Source: Streptomyces venezuelae ATCC 10712
Lineage (GTDB): Bacteria; Actinomycetota; Actinomycetes; Streptomycetales; Streptomycetaceae
Reading direction: 5' to 3'
DNA length: 64,000 nt
NCBI RefSeq assembly: GCF_008639165.1
Contig: NZ_CP029197.1
Location: 3,844,001-3,908,000, forward strand
A program made the position numbers and the translations under genes. The notes below the pieces were generated by a model. That model was not told where the DNA came from. It did no database searches and worked only from the letters and a program-made list of their open reading frames with translations. Positions 25,801 through 34,398 of this stretch are shown here, piece after piece (the first letter of the stretch is position 1; each line of letters starts with the position of its first letter).

Positions 25801-27527
25801 GCATCCGGTTCGTCCACGACAGCCTCGGTCGGATCGTCGGCAAGGATGCCGAAGGAGCCGTGAGCACATACGAGTTCGACGTCTTCGACCAACTGGCGAC
25901 GGCGATCGGACCGGACGCGACACTCGAACGGTTCCGGGACCGCTTCGGCCGTCTCGTCTCCGAGACCGTGAACGGCCGCACGCTCTCCTTCACCCACGAC
26001 GCGGTGGGGCGGCGAACCGGCCGCACGACTCCGGGTGGGTCGACGAGCGCATGGGTCTATGACGCGGCAGGGCGCCGGACGGAACTAGCCACTTCAGGTC
26101 ACGTTCTGACTTTCACTCATGACCCTCTAGGCCGCGAAACCGCTCGCGGAATCGGAGACTTCGCCGCCCTGGCCTCGTCGTTCGACATCCTGGGCCGCCT
26201 CATCGGGCAGGAGGTCACCGGCAGTTCGGGGCACCGTCTCCAGCATCGCGCATACACCTATCGCGCGGACGGGGGCCTCATCGGCATCTCGGACGAGCTC
26301 CGAGGTGCTGTCCGCTTCGAGCTGGACGCAGCAGGCCGTGTCACGTCGGTGCAGGCGAACGGCTGGACGGAACGCTACGCCTACGATGACGCCGGCAACC
26401 AGACGGAAGCCTCCTGGCCGGACACTCACCCGTCCCACTCCGCAACGGGCACACGCGCCTACCAGGGCACCAGCATCACCCGCGCGGGGCGCGTCCGCTA
26501 CGTACACGATGCCCAGGGTCGGGTCGTCCTGAGACAAAAAACCCGTCTCTCTCGTAAAGCGGACACGTGGCGCTTCGAGTGGGACGCGGAGGACCGCCTC
26601 ACCGCGGTGACCACTCCCGACGGCACGACATGGCAGTACGCGTACGACCCGCTTGGCCGCCGTATATCCAAGCAGTCCCCTTTCGAGTCGGTCCACTTCA
26701 CGTGGGACGGCACGGCACTCTGCGAGCAGACGACCGCGAACGTCGTCCTGACCTGGGACTACGCGGGCCCGCGCCCGTTGTCCCAGACGGAACGCCGCAC
26801 GGACACAGACGACGAACGCTTCTTCGCCATCGTCACCGATCTCATCGGCACGCCCACGGAACTCGTCGACGAATCAGGTGACCTGGCTTGGCGTATTCGG
26901 ACGTCCCTCTGGGGCACGACCACGTGGAACCGCGACGCCACGGCCTACACCCCGCTCCGCTTCCCGGGCCAGTACTTCGACCCCGAGTCGGGTCTCCACT
27001 ACAACCACTTCCGCTACTACGACCCAGAATCCGCCCGTTACCTCAGCCGTGACCCCTTGGGCCTGGGCCCGGACCCGAATCCGGCGTCGTATGTTCACAA
27101 TCCGCATACGTGGGGCGATCCGCTGGGGCTCACGCCCTGCGATGACTTTACTCCGGGGGCCGTTCTGGGAGACGTCAGCAAGATTCACGGATGGGTTCCC
27201 GACTCCATCCCTAAAGAGGCGATGGAAGTCCTCCAAGATGTGCGCAAGTACAATATCGGCTGGTGGGGTGGGCCAGGTTTTTATGGCCCGAAATGGTGGT
27301 CAGAGCCATTTGGTAATGACGGAAGGAATAACGCATACCAACTCCCCACACATGAGCCGTCAGGGAAACCGATCAGTTATCAGGAATACGGCACCTACCC
27401 GTCACCCGACAACCCCGAACCAGGTGGCGAACGCTGGGTGTTCGGGAGTGATGGATCTTCGTACTACACTCCGACCCACTATCAGACATACATCGTCGGA
27501 GATGCTCCCAGATGGGCGGAACAATGA
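22875..27527 (+). CDS. Rhs polymorphic toxin, type VII-like N-terminus, barnase-like tip
   Basis: The 1550-residue protein has no classical signal peptide. The N-terminus (1-180) is helical with a WxG turn at W119-K-G121, like T7SS-exported polymorphic toxins. A hydrophobic linker follows, then a DUF6531-type domain (~415-490, DPVDIASGRVLL), more than ten YD/Rhs repeats (~580-1340), and the Rhs core (~1360-1419) with DPLGL at ~1395 and again at 1415-1419. After it comes a 131-residue tip resembling RNase Sa/barnase: E1504, R1520 and H1535 (in THYQTY) match the general base, Arg and general acid. It should cleave RNA in competitors. Tip DNA is about 50-55% G+C against ~70% before it, a sign of module exchange. 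Barstar follows. Confidence 0.88.
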   Translation: MVDWGGLVDKGIDKIGDGVDRGKELLGEGIDHATDKIGHGLEKVGAHEIADKVEDWGDRTASSLGAQVGEQQLGQTEEANELIHGKPEKIAGTVKNLRDFQKAFDLVGSGMRKLDSGHWKGEAADAFRERFQTLPTDWLRAADAMENAAKALETYAQAVVSAQGKAREAIALYKEGDGDSKAAVDSYNKKVDAYNAARTGDSPLPDPGPFSDPGEAKRQRAKEILDDARKARNEAGDTAKAAVGAALAHAPKELTGRERAKLELMDLGLSQGIELAHFGGGVAKGTAGLLNFVRSVNPVDPYNLTHPAEYYKGVNMTLAGLVSTGANPDRALKNAWEAAKGDPTEFVGRMLPEMLGTKGAGAFRGALRAGLKDATRHRPDTRKVIGDGPGSSRRDHEKDPPTTCKQGKETKCDRDPVDIASGRVLLPQNDIALPGSLPLVFRRTFDSSRRSGRWFGPTWSSTVDQRLEIDSEGVVFSCDEGSLLAYPHPAPGVPVMPTHGRQWPLDRVEDGYTVTDPDSGTVRHFADHGHELALLAQIDDRNDRWIAIEYDETGAPTAIVHHGGYHLKLTTSDGRVTALHLAGAAPDCSDQEILRYGYTNGHLTEVTNSCGVPVRFGYDSVGRLTSWTDTNGSRFDYVYDEQDRCTYQSGTNGHLETSFTWDDVDPSTGLRVTTLTDGLGNTKRHLINDLAQVVAEIDPLGAVTRFTYDRRNRLLSRTDPLGHVSSYTYDEQGRLTLLERPDGRQARAEYDAAGFPIRITGTDGNVTRQTFDERGNRTSVTDPSGATTRFAYDDSGRLTSVTDPLGATTRLVVDRRGLPVETTDPLGATTRYEYDAFGRPVRVTDALGGETRTEWTVEGRPARRTAPDGTAESWTYDGEGNCLSHTDAMGATTRFTYTDFDLLTSRTGPDGVRYEFSHDTNLRLSRVTNPQGLTWDYSYDPAGRLLAETDFDGRMLRYDHDSAGRLVSRTNGMGQRIRFVHDSLGRIVGKDAEGAVSTYEFDVFDQLATAIGPDATLERFRDRFGRLVSETVNGRTLSFTHDAVGRRTGRTTPGGSTSAWVYDAAGRRTELATSGHVLTFTHDPLGRETARGIGDFAALASSFDILGRLIGQEVTGSSGHRLQHRAYTYRADGGLIGISDELRGAVRFELDAAGRVTSVQANGWTERYAYDDAGNQTEASWPDTHPSHSATGTRAYQGTSITRAGRVRYVHDAQGRVVLRQKTRLSRKADTWRFEWDAEDRLTAVTTPDGTTWQYAYDPLGRRISKQSPFESVHFTWDGTALCEQTTANVVLTWDYAGPRPLSQTERRTDTDDERFFAIVTDLIGTPTELVDESGDLAWRIRTSLWGTTTWNRDATAYTPLRFPGQYFDPESGLHYNHFRYYDPESARYLSRDPLGLGPDPNPASYVHNPHTWGDPLGLTPCDDFTPGAVLGDVSKIHGWVPDSIPKEAMEVLQDVRKYNIGWWGGPGFYGPKWWSEPFGNDGRNNAYQLPTHEPSGKPISYQEYGTYPSPDNPEPGGERWVFGSDGSSYYTPTHYQTYIVGDAPRWAEQ

Positions 27528-28006
27528 AGGAAGATTCGCGTTCGATTCACATCGCCCCCTGGCTGCACATCGTCACGCCGAGCGGGGGCGTACCCCTCGG
27601 TGAGCTGTTGCCCGCGTCGGGCAGGGTGTACGTGGCCCGCCTGGACGGCCGAGAAATGTCAGATGAGGTGACGACATTCCAACAGTTCGAGGAGGCGCTG
27701 AAGTTCCCTGCTTATTTCGGCTGGAACTGGGACGCCTTCCACGACTGTCTTCGCGACCTCCAGTGGCTGGCGTCCGATCATCACGTACTGATCATCGAGT
27801 CCGCCGAGCAGGCGCTGTCCGAGGACCACGCGGCTCACCGGCAGCTTCTCGCGTCCCTATGGAATTCCGGCCGGGGGTGGTCCTATGTGAAACGCCCCGA
27901 GGGTGTGACGCTCAGCAGACTTTCCATCGTTCTTTCGTGCGACGAGGATTCCGTGGACGATCTTGCGGGAGCATTCCAGGAATTTCAGGGCCCGCCCGCC
28001 TTCTAA
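27524..28006 (+). CDS. barstar family immunity protein
   Basis: The 160-residue protein has the barstar signature AYFGWNWDAFHDCLRDL (residues ~63-79), equivalent to the barnase-binding helix. It is followed by HVLIIESAEQALSEDHAAHRQLLASLWNSG and a C-terminal beta strand region. Barstar folds block the active site of barnase-type RNases. Its ATG overlaps the toxin's TGA (ATGA), so immunity is coupled to the toxin. This supports the ribonuclease call for the Rhs tip. An upstream ATG at 27512 would add four residues; 27524 is preferred. DNA composition is also lower than average (about 52% G+C at 27661-27720). Confidence 0.92.
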   Translation: MKEDSRSIHIAPWLHIVTPSGGVPLGELLPASGRVYVARLDGREMSDEVTTFQQFEEALKFPAYFGWNWDAFHDCLRDLQWLASDHHVLIIESAEQALSEDHAAHRQLLASLWNSGRGWSYVKRPEGVTLSRLSIVLSCDEDSVDDLAGAFQEFQGPPAF

Positions 28007-28013
28007 GGGAAAT

Positions 28014-28052
28014 CGAAGGGCCCGGAACCGGTGTGCGGTTTCGGGCCCTTCG
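28014..28052. terminator. bidirectional terminator between toxin locus and aspS
   Basis: A 17-bp stem (28014-28030 with 28036-28052) has a 5-nt loop and one G-U pair. Its outer part reads CGAAGGGCCCG pairing with CGGGCCCTTCG. It isolates the toxin operon from the convergent aspS gene. Confidence 0.85.
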
Positions 28053-28066
28053 GGTGCTGCTGGGTT

Positions 28067-29875
28067 TTATCGGGACGCGTCCGGGTGGACCGCGTCCGTG
28101 ATGTCGACGGTCTTCTTTTCGACCGGCTTGCGGAGCTGGATGTTCAGTTCGCGGAGGCGGGCCTCGTCGAGTTCCGTGGGGGCGCCCATCATGAGGTCCT
28201 GCGCGTTGCCGTTGAGGGGGAACGCGATGGTCTCGCGGATGTTCGGCTCGTCCGCGAGGAGCATGACGATGCGGTCGACGCCCGGGGCGATGCCGCCGTG
28301 CGGCGGGGCGCCGAACTGGAAGGCGCGGAGCATGCCGGCGAACTCGGTCTCGACGGTCTCGCGGCTGTAGCCGGCGATCTCGAAGGCCTTGAACATGATG
28401 GCGGGCTCGTGGTTCCGGATGGCGCCGGAGGAGAGCTCGATGCCGTTGCAGACGATGTCGTACTGCCAGCCGAGGATGTCCAGCGGGTCCTGGGTCTCCA
28501 GGGCCTCGAGGCCGCCCTGCGGCATCGAGAAGGGGTTGTGCGAGAAGTCGATCTTGCCGGTCTCCTCGTCCTTCTCGTACATCGGGAAGTCCACGATCCA
28601 CGCGAAGCGGAAGACGTTCTCCTCGAACTGGCCGGCGCGCTTCGCGGCCTCGACCCGGACCGGGCCCATGATCTTGGAGACCTCGTCGAAGTCGCCCGCG
28701 CCGAAGAACACCGCGTGGCCGGGCTCCAGGCCGAGGCGCTCGGTGAGGACCTTGACGTTCTCCTCGGTGAGGAACTTGGCGATGGGGCCGGTGAGGGCGT
28801 TGCCCTCGCCGACGCGGACCCAGGCCAGGCCCTTCGCGCCGAGGGAGACGGCGAAGTCGCCGAGGCCGTCGAAGAACTTGCGCGGCTGGTCGCCGGTGTT
28901 CGGGACGGCGAGCGCGCGGACGTGCTTGCCGGCGAAGGCCTTGAACTCCGAGGCCTCGAAGACGTCGGTGATGTCGACGAGTTCGAGGGAGGTGCGCAGG
29001 TCGGGCTTGTCGTTGCCGTACTTGAGCATCGACTCGCGGAACGGGATGCGCGGGAACGGCGAGGTGACGTGGCGGCCGCCGCCGAACTCCTCGAAGAGCT
29101 CCGTCATGAGCTTCTCGATCGGCTGGAAGACGTCCTCCTGCTCGACGAAGCTCATCTCGACGTCGAGCTGGTAGAACTCGCCCGGCGAGCGGTCCGCGCG
29201 GGCGTCCTCGTCGCGGAAGCAGGGCGCGATCTGGAAGTACCGGTCGAAGCCGGAGATCATCAGCAGCTGCTTGAACTGCTGGGGCGCCTGCGGCAGCGCG
29301 TAGAACTTGCCCGGGTTGAGGCGGGACGGGACGACGAAGTCACGGGCGCCCTCGGGGGAGGTCGCGGTGAGGATCGGGGTCGCCATCTCGTTGAAGCCGA
29401 GGGCCACCATCTTGGAGCGGATCGACGCGATGACGGCCGAGCGCAGCATGATGTTGCGGTGCATGCGCTCGCGGCGCAGGTCGAGGAAGCGGTACTCCAG
29501 GCGCCGCTCCTCGTTGACGCCGTCGTCGGCGTTGATGGTGAAGGGGATCTGCTGGGCGGCGCCGAGGACCTCGACCGCGCCGACCTCGACCTCGATCTCG
29601 CCGGTGGGCAGGTCGGCGTTCACGTTCTCCGCGCCGCGGGAGACGACGGTGCCGTCGATGCGGACGACGGACTCCTTCGTCTGCTTGTCGAGGGCCTCGT
29701 ACGCGGGCGTGCCGGGGCGGGCGACGAGCTGCGTGATGCCGTAGTGGTCGCGCAGATCGATGAAGAGGATGCCGCCCAGGTCGCGCCGATTGTGCAGCCA
29801 GCCGCTCAGCCGGACGTCGGTGCCGACGTCAGAGGCGCGGAGCTCGCCGCAGGTGTGGGACCTGTACCGATGCAT
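28067..29875 (-). CDS. aspS: aspartyl-tRNA synthetase
   Basis: The 602-residue class II synthetase is of the bacterial type. An N-terminal OB-fold ([23 protein letters not shown]) is followed by motif 2 ([25 protein letters not shown]), a GAD insertion domain (~290-410), and motif 3 ([26 protein letters not shown]). Length is typical. It attaches Asp to tRNA-Asp. Streptomyces species generally lack AsnRS, so it may be non-discriminating and feed GatCAB-made Asn-tRNA; that is inference. The ATG at 29875 has no clear Shine-Dalgarno. Divergent from the SpoIIE-type phosphatase gene. Confidence 0.97.
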   Translation of the reverse strand: MHRYRSHTCGELRASDVGTDVRLSGWLHNRRDLGGILFIDLRDHYGITQLVARPGTPAYEALDKQTKESVVRIDGTVVSRGAENVNADLPTGEIEVEVGAVEVLGAAQQIPFTINADDGVNEERRLEYRFLDLRRERMHRNIMLRSAVIASIRSKMVALGFNEMATPILTATSPEGARDFVVPSRLNPGKFYALPQAPQQFKQLLMISGFDRYFQIAPCFRDEDARADRSPGEFYQLDVEMSFVEQEDVFQPIEKLMTELFEEFGGGRHVTSPFPRIPFRESMLKYGNDKPDLRTSLELVDITDVFEASEFKAFAGKHVRALAVPNTGDQPRKFFDGLGDFAVSLGAKGLAWVRVGEGNALTGPIAKFLTEENVKVLTERLGLEPGHAVFFGAGDFDEVSKIMGPVRVEAAKRAGQFEENVFRFAWIVDFPMYEKDEETGKIDFSHNPFSMPQGGLEALETQDPLDILGWQYDIVCNGIELSSGAIRNHEPAIMFKAFEIAGYSRETVETEFAGMLRAFQFGAPPHGGIAPGVDRIVMLLADEPNIRETIAFPLNGNAQDLMMGAPTELDEARLRELNIQLRKPVEKKTVDITDAVHPDASR

Positions 29876-30033
29876 CGTCGTTCATCCAGTCTTCGGGATC
29901 TTGGGGTGGGTCGCCGCAGGGAGATCGCGGGGGACTCCTGCGGACAGACCCACCCAGGGTACCGGGCTACCCATGATCGCTTTTCGAATACTCTCGGTGG
30001 CGACCTGCTGTCCGATATTCATAAAGTGGGGCA

Positions 30034-32151
30034 ATGCGCACCGAGGACGTCCTGGCCGCGATCGCGACCGGCCTGTGGCGCTGGGACAACGCGTCCGGGA
30101 TCGTCTCGCTCGACGCCGAGGCCGCCCGGCTGCTCGGGCTGCCCGCGGAACCCGTTCGGCTCACCGAGGCGGCCGTCCGGTCCCGGTTTCATCCGGTCGA
30201 CTGGAACGAGATCGACGGGGTCGTCAACCTCGCCGTCGCCGAGGGCACCCTCGCCGAGGCCAGGCTGCGGATCATGGACGAGTACGGCCGGGTGATCCGT
30301 ACCGTACGGAGCAGGTCGAAGCCGCTCATCGAGGGGAACGACTACCAGCTGGTCGGCACCCTCCAGGAGGTCGCCGAGCAGCCCGCGGGCACCGCCGCGC
30401 ACACCCCCATCACGGGCGACTGGCGGCGCTCCCGCGAGGCGTTCCTGCTCGACGCCGGCCGGGCGCTCGCGGAGGCGCGGTCCACGGCCGAGGTGCTGCG
30501 GGTGGCGGCCTCGCTGTCCATGCCCGGCTTCTCGCCGGACGGGCTCGCGGTCTTCGGCGTGGCGGGCGACCGGCTGACGGTCATCGGCCACCACGGGCAC
30601 AGCGAGGGCGACGAGGGGCCGTTCTCGTCGATGTCCCTGGACACGGACTACCCGGCGGCGGAGGTCGTACGGACGGGCCGGGCGATCTATCTGCCGACCC
30701 CCGACGAGTACCTGCGCCGTTTCCCGATGACCTGGCCGCTCGCCCAGCGGTTCGGCCGCCGGTCCTGGGCGTTCGTGCCGCTGGTCGTCGCCGGCCGCAC
30801 GATGGGGGCCTGGATGGCGGCCTTCAAGCACCCGGTGGCGTTCACGCCGGACGAGCGGTCGGTGCTCACCACGGTGGCCCGGATGCTCGCGCAGGCCCTC
30901 GCCCGGGCGGGGGTGGCCGAGTCCGAGCGCGAGCTGTCCCTCGGTCTGCAGCGGACGATGATGCCGGTCCTGGGGCCGGGCATCCCGGGCATCCAGGTCG
31001 CCGCGCGGTACGTGCCGACCGGCGGCGGGCTCCAGGTCGGCGGCGACTGGTACGACATGATCCGGCTGCCCGGCGGCACCCCCCGCACCGGCGGGCGCGG
31101 CGCCGGGCGGATCGCCCTCGTCATCGGTGACGTCCAGGGCCACGACGTGCGGGCGGCCGGCCTGATGGGGCAGCTGCGGATCGCCCTGCGCGCGTACGCC
31201 TCCGAGGGCCACCGGCCGGACGCCGTCCTCTCCCGCGCCTCGCGTTTCCTGTACGGGATCACCGACGGGGACGACGGGGAGGGCGAGGCCGGTCCGCGCT
31301 TCGCCACCTGCCTCTATCTGGAGGTCGATCTGGAGTCCGGGGCGGTCGACATCGCGCGGGCGGGGCATCCGGACCCGGCGGTGCGGATGAACGACGGAAC
31401 GGTTCTCCTCAGGCCCACCGCCGGTGGTCTGCCGCTCGGCATCGACCCCGACACCGACTACCCCACCACCCGGCTCACCCTCGAACCCGGCGAGACCCTG
31501 ATGATCTGCACCGACGGCCTCCTGGAGACCGGCGGGCACGACCTGGACACCGGCTGGGAGCGGGTACGGACGCTCCTGGAGTCCCACGACGGCGAGGACC
31601 TCGAAGTGCTCGCCGACGCGCTCGTGGAGGCCGTCCACGGGCCCGGCTCGCACCACACCACCGGGCCGCTCGCCGACCGCAGGGAGGACGACATCGCCGT
31701 CCTGCTGCTCTCCCGGCGGCCCGCCGGGGCGCTGCCGGAGGCCCCGCGCCGCACCCTGATGTCCATCGCCCAGGCCGAGCCGGAGCGGATCGCCCAGGCG
31801 CGTGAGCAGGTGCGGCAGCTGCTGCACGACTGGGCGGACGAGGAGCAGCTGGACGCGGCGGTCCTGATGGTCTCGGAGATGGTCACCAACGTCCTCGTCC
31901 ACACGGACGGCGACGCGCTGCTGGTCGCCGAGGTCGCGTGCGGCGAGAAGTCCCGGCGGCTGCGGGTCGAGGTCTCCGACACGAGCGACGAACTGCCGCA
32001 CCGGCGCCAGCCGGGCGAGATGGCGTCGAGCGGGCGCGGCCTGGTCCTGATGGAGGTCCTGGCGGACGCGTGGGGCGTCGACCCGCGCGGCGAGGGCAAG
32101 GCGATCTGGTTCGAACTGAACGAACCGGACCCGGGGGACGACAGGCCGTAG
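30034..32151 (+). CDS. PAS-GAF-PP2C-HATPase protein (SpoIIE-type phosphatase with anti-sigma kinase domain)
   Basis: The 705-residue protein has, in order: a PAS domain (1-110, GLWRWDNASG), a GAF domain (~145-295), an RsbU/SpoIIE-type PP2C phosphatase (~315-560, with GGDWYD, VIGDVQGHDVRAAGLM, CTDGLLETGG and REDDIAVLLL metal sites), and a C-terminal HATPase_c like RsbW (~590-695, LMVSEMVTNVLVHTDG, SGRGLVLMEVLADAWG). It would dephosphorylate STAS anti-sigma antagonists and phosphorylate or bind a partner, linking a sensed signal to sigma-factor release. No STAS or sigma gene is adjacent. ATG 30034 follows AAAGTGGGGC. Confidence 0.92.
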   Translation: MRTEDVLAAIATGLWRWDNASGIVSLDAEAARLLGLPAEPVRLTEAAVRSRFHPVDWNEIDGVVNLAVAEGTLAEARLRIMDEYGRVIRTVRSRSKPLIEGNDYQLVGTLQEVAEQPAGTAAHTPITGDWRRSREAFLLDAGRALAEARSTAEVLRVAASLSMPGFSPDGLAVFGVAGDRLTVIGHHGHSEGDEGPFSSMSLDTDYPAAEVVRTGRAIYLPTPDEYLRRFPMTWPLAQRFGRRSWAFVPLVVAGRTMGAWMAAFKHPVAFTPDERSVLTTVARMLAQALARAGVAESERELSLGLQRTMMPVLGPGIPGIQVAARYVPTGGGLQVGGDWYDMIRLPGGTPRTGGRGAGRIALVIGDVQGHDVRAAGLMGQLRIALRAYASEGHRPDAVLSRASRFLYGITDGDDGEGEAGPRFATCLYLEVDLESGAVDIARAGHPDPAVRMNDGTVLLRPTAGGLPLGIDPDTDYPTTRLTLEPGETLMICTDGLLETGGHDLDTGWERVRTLLESHDGEDLEVLADALVEAVHGPGSHHTTGPLADRREDDIAVLLLSRRPAGALPEAPRRTLMSIAQAEPERIAQAREQVRQLLHDWADEEQLDAAVLMVSEMVTNVLVHTDGDALLVAEVACGEKSRRLRVEVSDTSDELPHRRQPGEMASSGRGLVLMEVLADAWGVDPRGEGKAIWFELNEPDPGDDRP

Positions 32152-32235
32152 CGGGGCCGGGGTCATCGCGCGCGTCCCTCCCCCGGGCGGCGCAGACTGG
32201 TGTCGTACGGCCGCAGGGGGACCACGGAGCTCGCC

Positions 32236-33051
32236 ATGGACACCCACAAGGTCGGCAGTGACACCACCGTGCTGGCCGACAGCCTCGAAGTGCCCGGCAT
32301 CGGGCACCTGCCCGTCAACGCCTATGTCGTCACCGCCGCCGAACCCGTCGTCGTCGACACCGGCGTCGGCCTCCCCGACCGCGACTTCGTCGCCGCGCTC
32401 GGCGAGGTGGTGGACCCGGCCGACGTGCGCTGGATCTGGCTCACGCATCCCGACCGGGACCACACGGGCGGGATCTTCGACCTGCTGGACGCCGCGCCGC
32501 ACGCGCGCGTGGTCACGACGTTCCTGGGGGCCGGTGAGATGACCACCGAACGGCCCCTGCCCATGGACCGGGTGTACTTCCTCAACCCCGGGCAGTCCCT
32601 GGACGTCGGCGACCGCGAGCTGCACGCCTTCCGGCCGCCGCTGTTCGACAACCCGGCCACCGTCGGCTGCTACGACGACCGCACCCGGATGTGCTTCAGC
32701 TCCGACTGCTTCGGCGGGCCGATGCCGAGCGCGGAGGTCGCGGAGAGCGGGCACGCCAACGATCTCAAGCCGGAGGAGCTGCGCGGGGCGCAGCTGCTGT
32801 GGGCGACGATCGACAGCCCCTGGGTGCACCTGGTGGACCCGGAGAAGTACCGGGCGACGATGGAGCCGCTGCGGCAGATGGGACCCGAGGTCGTGCTGGG
32901 CACGCATCTGCCGCCGGCCGTGCGGATGCTGGACCGGATGATCGAGACGATCGCGATGGTGCCGGACTCCGATCCGTTCGTGGGCCCGGACCAGGCGGCC
33001 CTCGAACAGCTCCTGGCCTCGTTCCAGCCGGGCGGCCCGGTGCCGGCCTGA
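32236..33051 (+). CDS. MBL-fold protein with di-iron-like metal motif
   Basis: The 271-residue metallo-beta-lactamase fold protein lies 84 bp after the phosphatase gene. The first metal motif is H71-P-D73-R-D75-H76. Canonical hydrolases have HxHxDH, whereas flavodiiron (ODP) domains have HxExDH with an acidic second ligand. Asp73 is therefore acidic, as in di-iron oxygen-binding domains. Other ligands seen are D157 (SSDCFGG) and H224 (LGTHLPP). The usual PGHTxG His appears to be replaced in PPLFDNPATVG. No flavodoxin domain is attached. A hydrolase, O2/NO-binding or sensor role are all possible. ATG 32236 has ACGGAG upstream. Confidence 0.85.
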   Translation: MDTHKVGSDTTVLADSLEVPGIGHLPVNAYVVTAAEPVVVDTGVGLPDRDFVAALGEVVDPADVRWIWLTHPDRDHTGGIFDLLDAAPHARVVTTFLGAGEMTTERPLPMDRVYFLNPGQSLDVGDRELHAFRPPLFDNPATVGCYDDRTRMCFSSDCFGGPMPSAEVAESGHANDLKPEELRGAQLLWATIDSPWVHLVDPEKYRATMEPLRQMGPEVVLGTHLPPAVRMLDRMIETIAMVPDSDPFVGPDQAALEQLLASFQPGGPVPA

Positions 33052-33067
33052 CGGGACCGGGCGTCCG

Positions 33068-34126
33068 CTAGGGCCCGTCCTCGGGCCGTGCCCCGTACCG
33101 CGTGCGGAGTTCGCCGAGGACGCCCGTCGCCGCGGCCGTCAGCGGTACGGCGAGCAGCATGCCCAGGACGCCCGCGACGGACGCCCCGGCCGTGATCGCC
33201 AGCATCACCGCGGCCGGGTGCATCTGCACGGTCCGGCTCTGGACCATGGGCTGGAGGACGTTCCCCTCGATGACCTGGACGGCGAGGACGATCCCGAGCA
33301 CCCAGAGCGCGATGACGAAGCCGCGGTCGGCGAGGGCGACGAGGACGGCGATCGCCCCGGAGAGGAAGGCGCCGAGGTACGGGATGTAGGCCGTCACGAA
33401 CACCAGGGCCGCGAGCCCGACCGCCCCCGGTACGTCCAGGACGACGAGTCCGACGCCGATGAGGACGGCGTCGACGAGGGCGACGAGGGTCGTCCCGCGC
33501 ATGAAGCCCTCGACGGCCTCGAAGGCGCGGCGGGCCATGGCCTCGACGAGGTCTCCGGTGGTGCGGGGGACGAGGGAGCGCAGGGCGCCGGCGGCCCGGT
33601 CGGAGTCGCGGAGGAAGAAGAACATGAGCAGCAGGGCGAGGACGGCGGTGGCGAGCATCTCGCCGACGACGCTGATGCCGCTGATGACCCCGGAGGCGGC
33701 GGTGCCGCCGAACTTCTCCAGGAGGCTCTTGGCGTTCTTGGCGAGGTCGTCGAGGGAGGTCCCGGCCGCGCCGAGGTGTTCGGCGATGTCGGTGGCGGCC
33801 TGCCGCAGCGAGGCGACGATCTGGTCGCCGGTCTCGATGAGCGCGGCGACGACGATGTAGGTGGCGCCGCCGACGACGGCGAGGACGGCGACGACGGTGA
33901 GCGCGGCGGCGAGCGACGTGCGGACCCCCAGCCGGACCAGGCGGCGGTGGAGGGGGCCGAGGAGGGCGGTGCCGAGGATCGCGAGGAGTACGGGGGTGAC
34001 GGCGGTCCTGAAGACGGCGCACAGCCAGATCCCGACGGCGGCGACGCCGGCGGCGAGGAGCAGGACGACGCACCAGGCGGCGATCCTGCGGGCGGGTTCG
34101 GGGAGGAGCGCGGGCGACGTCTGCAC
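33068..34126 (-). CDS. AI-2E family transporter (TqsA/PerM-like)
   Basis: The 352-residue polytopic protein has about eight helices: two near residues 15-55, one near 70-95, then a soluble helical segment (EHLGAAGTSLDDLAKNAKSLLEKFGG), two near 150-175, and four in the C-terminal half. The signature PGAVGLAALVFVTAYIPYLGAFLSG and GNVLQPMVQSRTVQMHP fit the AI-2E/UPF0118 permease family. Despite the name, substrates are varied, including autoinducers, Na+/H+ and unknown ones. It is convergent with the MBL gene, 16 bp apart, and downstream of pirin on the same strand. Confidence 0.9.
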   Translation of the reverse strand: MQTSPALLPEPARRIAAWCVVLLLAAGVAAVGIWLCAVFRTAVTPVLLAILGTALLGPLHRRLVRLGVRTSLAAALTVVAVLAVVGGATYIVVAALIETGDQIVASLRQAATDIAEHLGAAGTSLDDLAKNAKSLLEKFGGTAASGVISGISVVGEMLATAVLALLLMFFFLRDSDRAAGALRSLVPRTTGDLVEAMARRAFEAVEGFMRGTTLVALVDAVLIGVGLVVLDVPGAVGLAALVFVTAYIPYLGAFLSGAIAVLVALADRGFVIALWVLGIVLAVQVIEGNVLQPMVQSRTVQMHPAAVMLAITAGASVAGVLGMLLAVPLTAAATGVLGELRTRYGARPEDGP

Positions 34127-34226
34127 CCGACCACCGGACCACGCGCCCCGGCGCGTCGTCGCGCGCGAACGGACCGTACGGGTGACGGGTCGTCAGCCGT
34201 ACGGCCCTGGACCGCCACGCGAGCCG

Positions 34227-34376
34227 GGGCCCGCGAAGCCCGCCCCGAGCCGCTGCTCCCGCCGGGGCCGCGAAGCCCGCGCCGGGCCCGCGAAGCCCCC
34301 GCCGGGGCCCGCGAAGCCCGCGCCGGCCCGCTGCTCCCCGCTGGGCCCGCGAAGCCCGCCCCGAGCCGCTGCTCCC
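34227..34376. repeat. GC-rich intergenic repeat cluster
   Basis: In the 272-bp gap between pirin and the AI-2E gene, an identical 34-bp sequence occurs at 34227-34260 and 34343-34376. Its core GCGAAGCCC occurs five times in total, starting at 34233, 34270, 34290, 34311 and 34349. The units are separated by GGCCCGGC-like spacers. No ORF with typical codon use covers it, and the rest of the gap shows nothing else. Confidence 0.75.
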
Positions 34377-34398
34377 GGCCGGGGCCCGCCCCGCGTTC

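Noticed and set aside
28072..28083. GGACGCGTCC palindrome as a further DevR-like box
   Set aside because: It lies inside the aspS coding end and lacks the four-base spacer of the DevR box.
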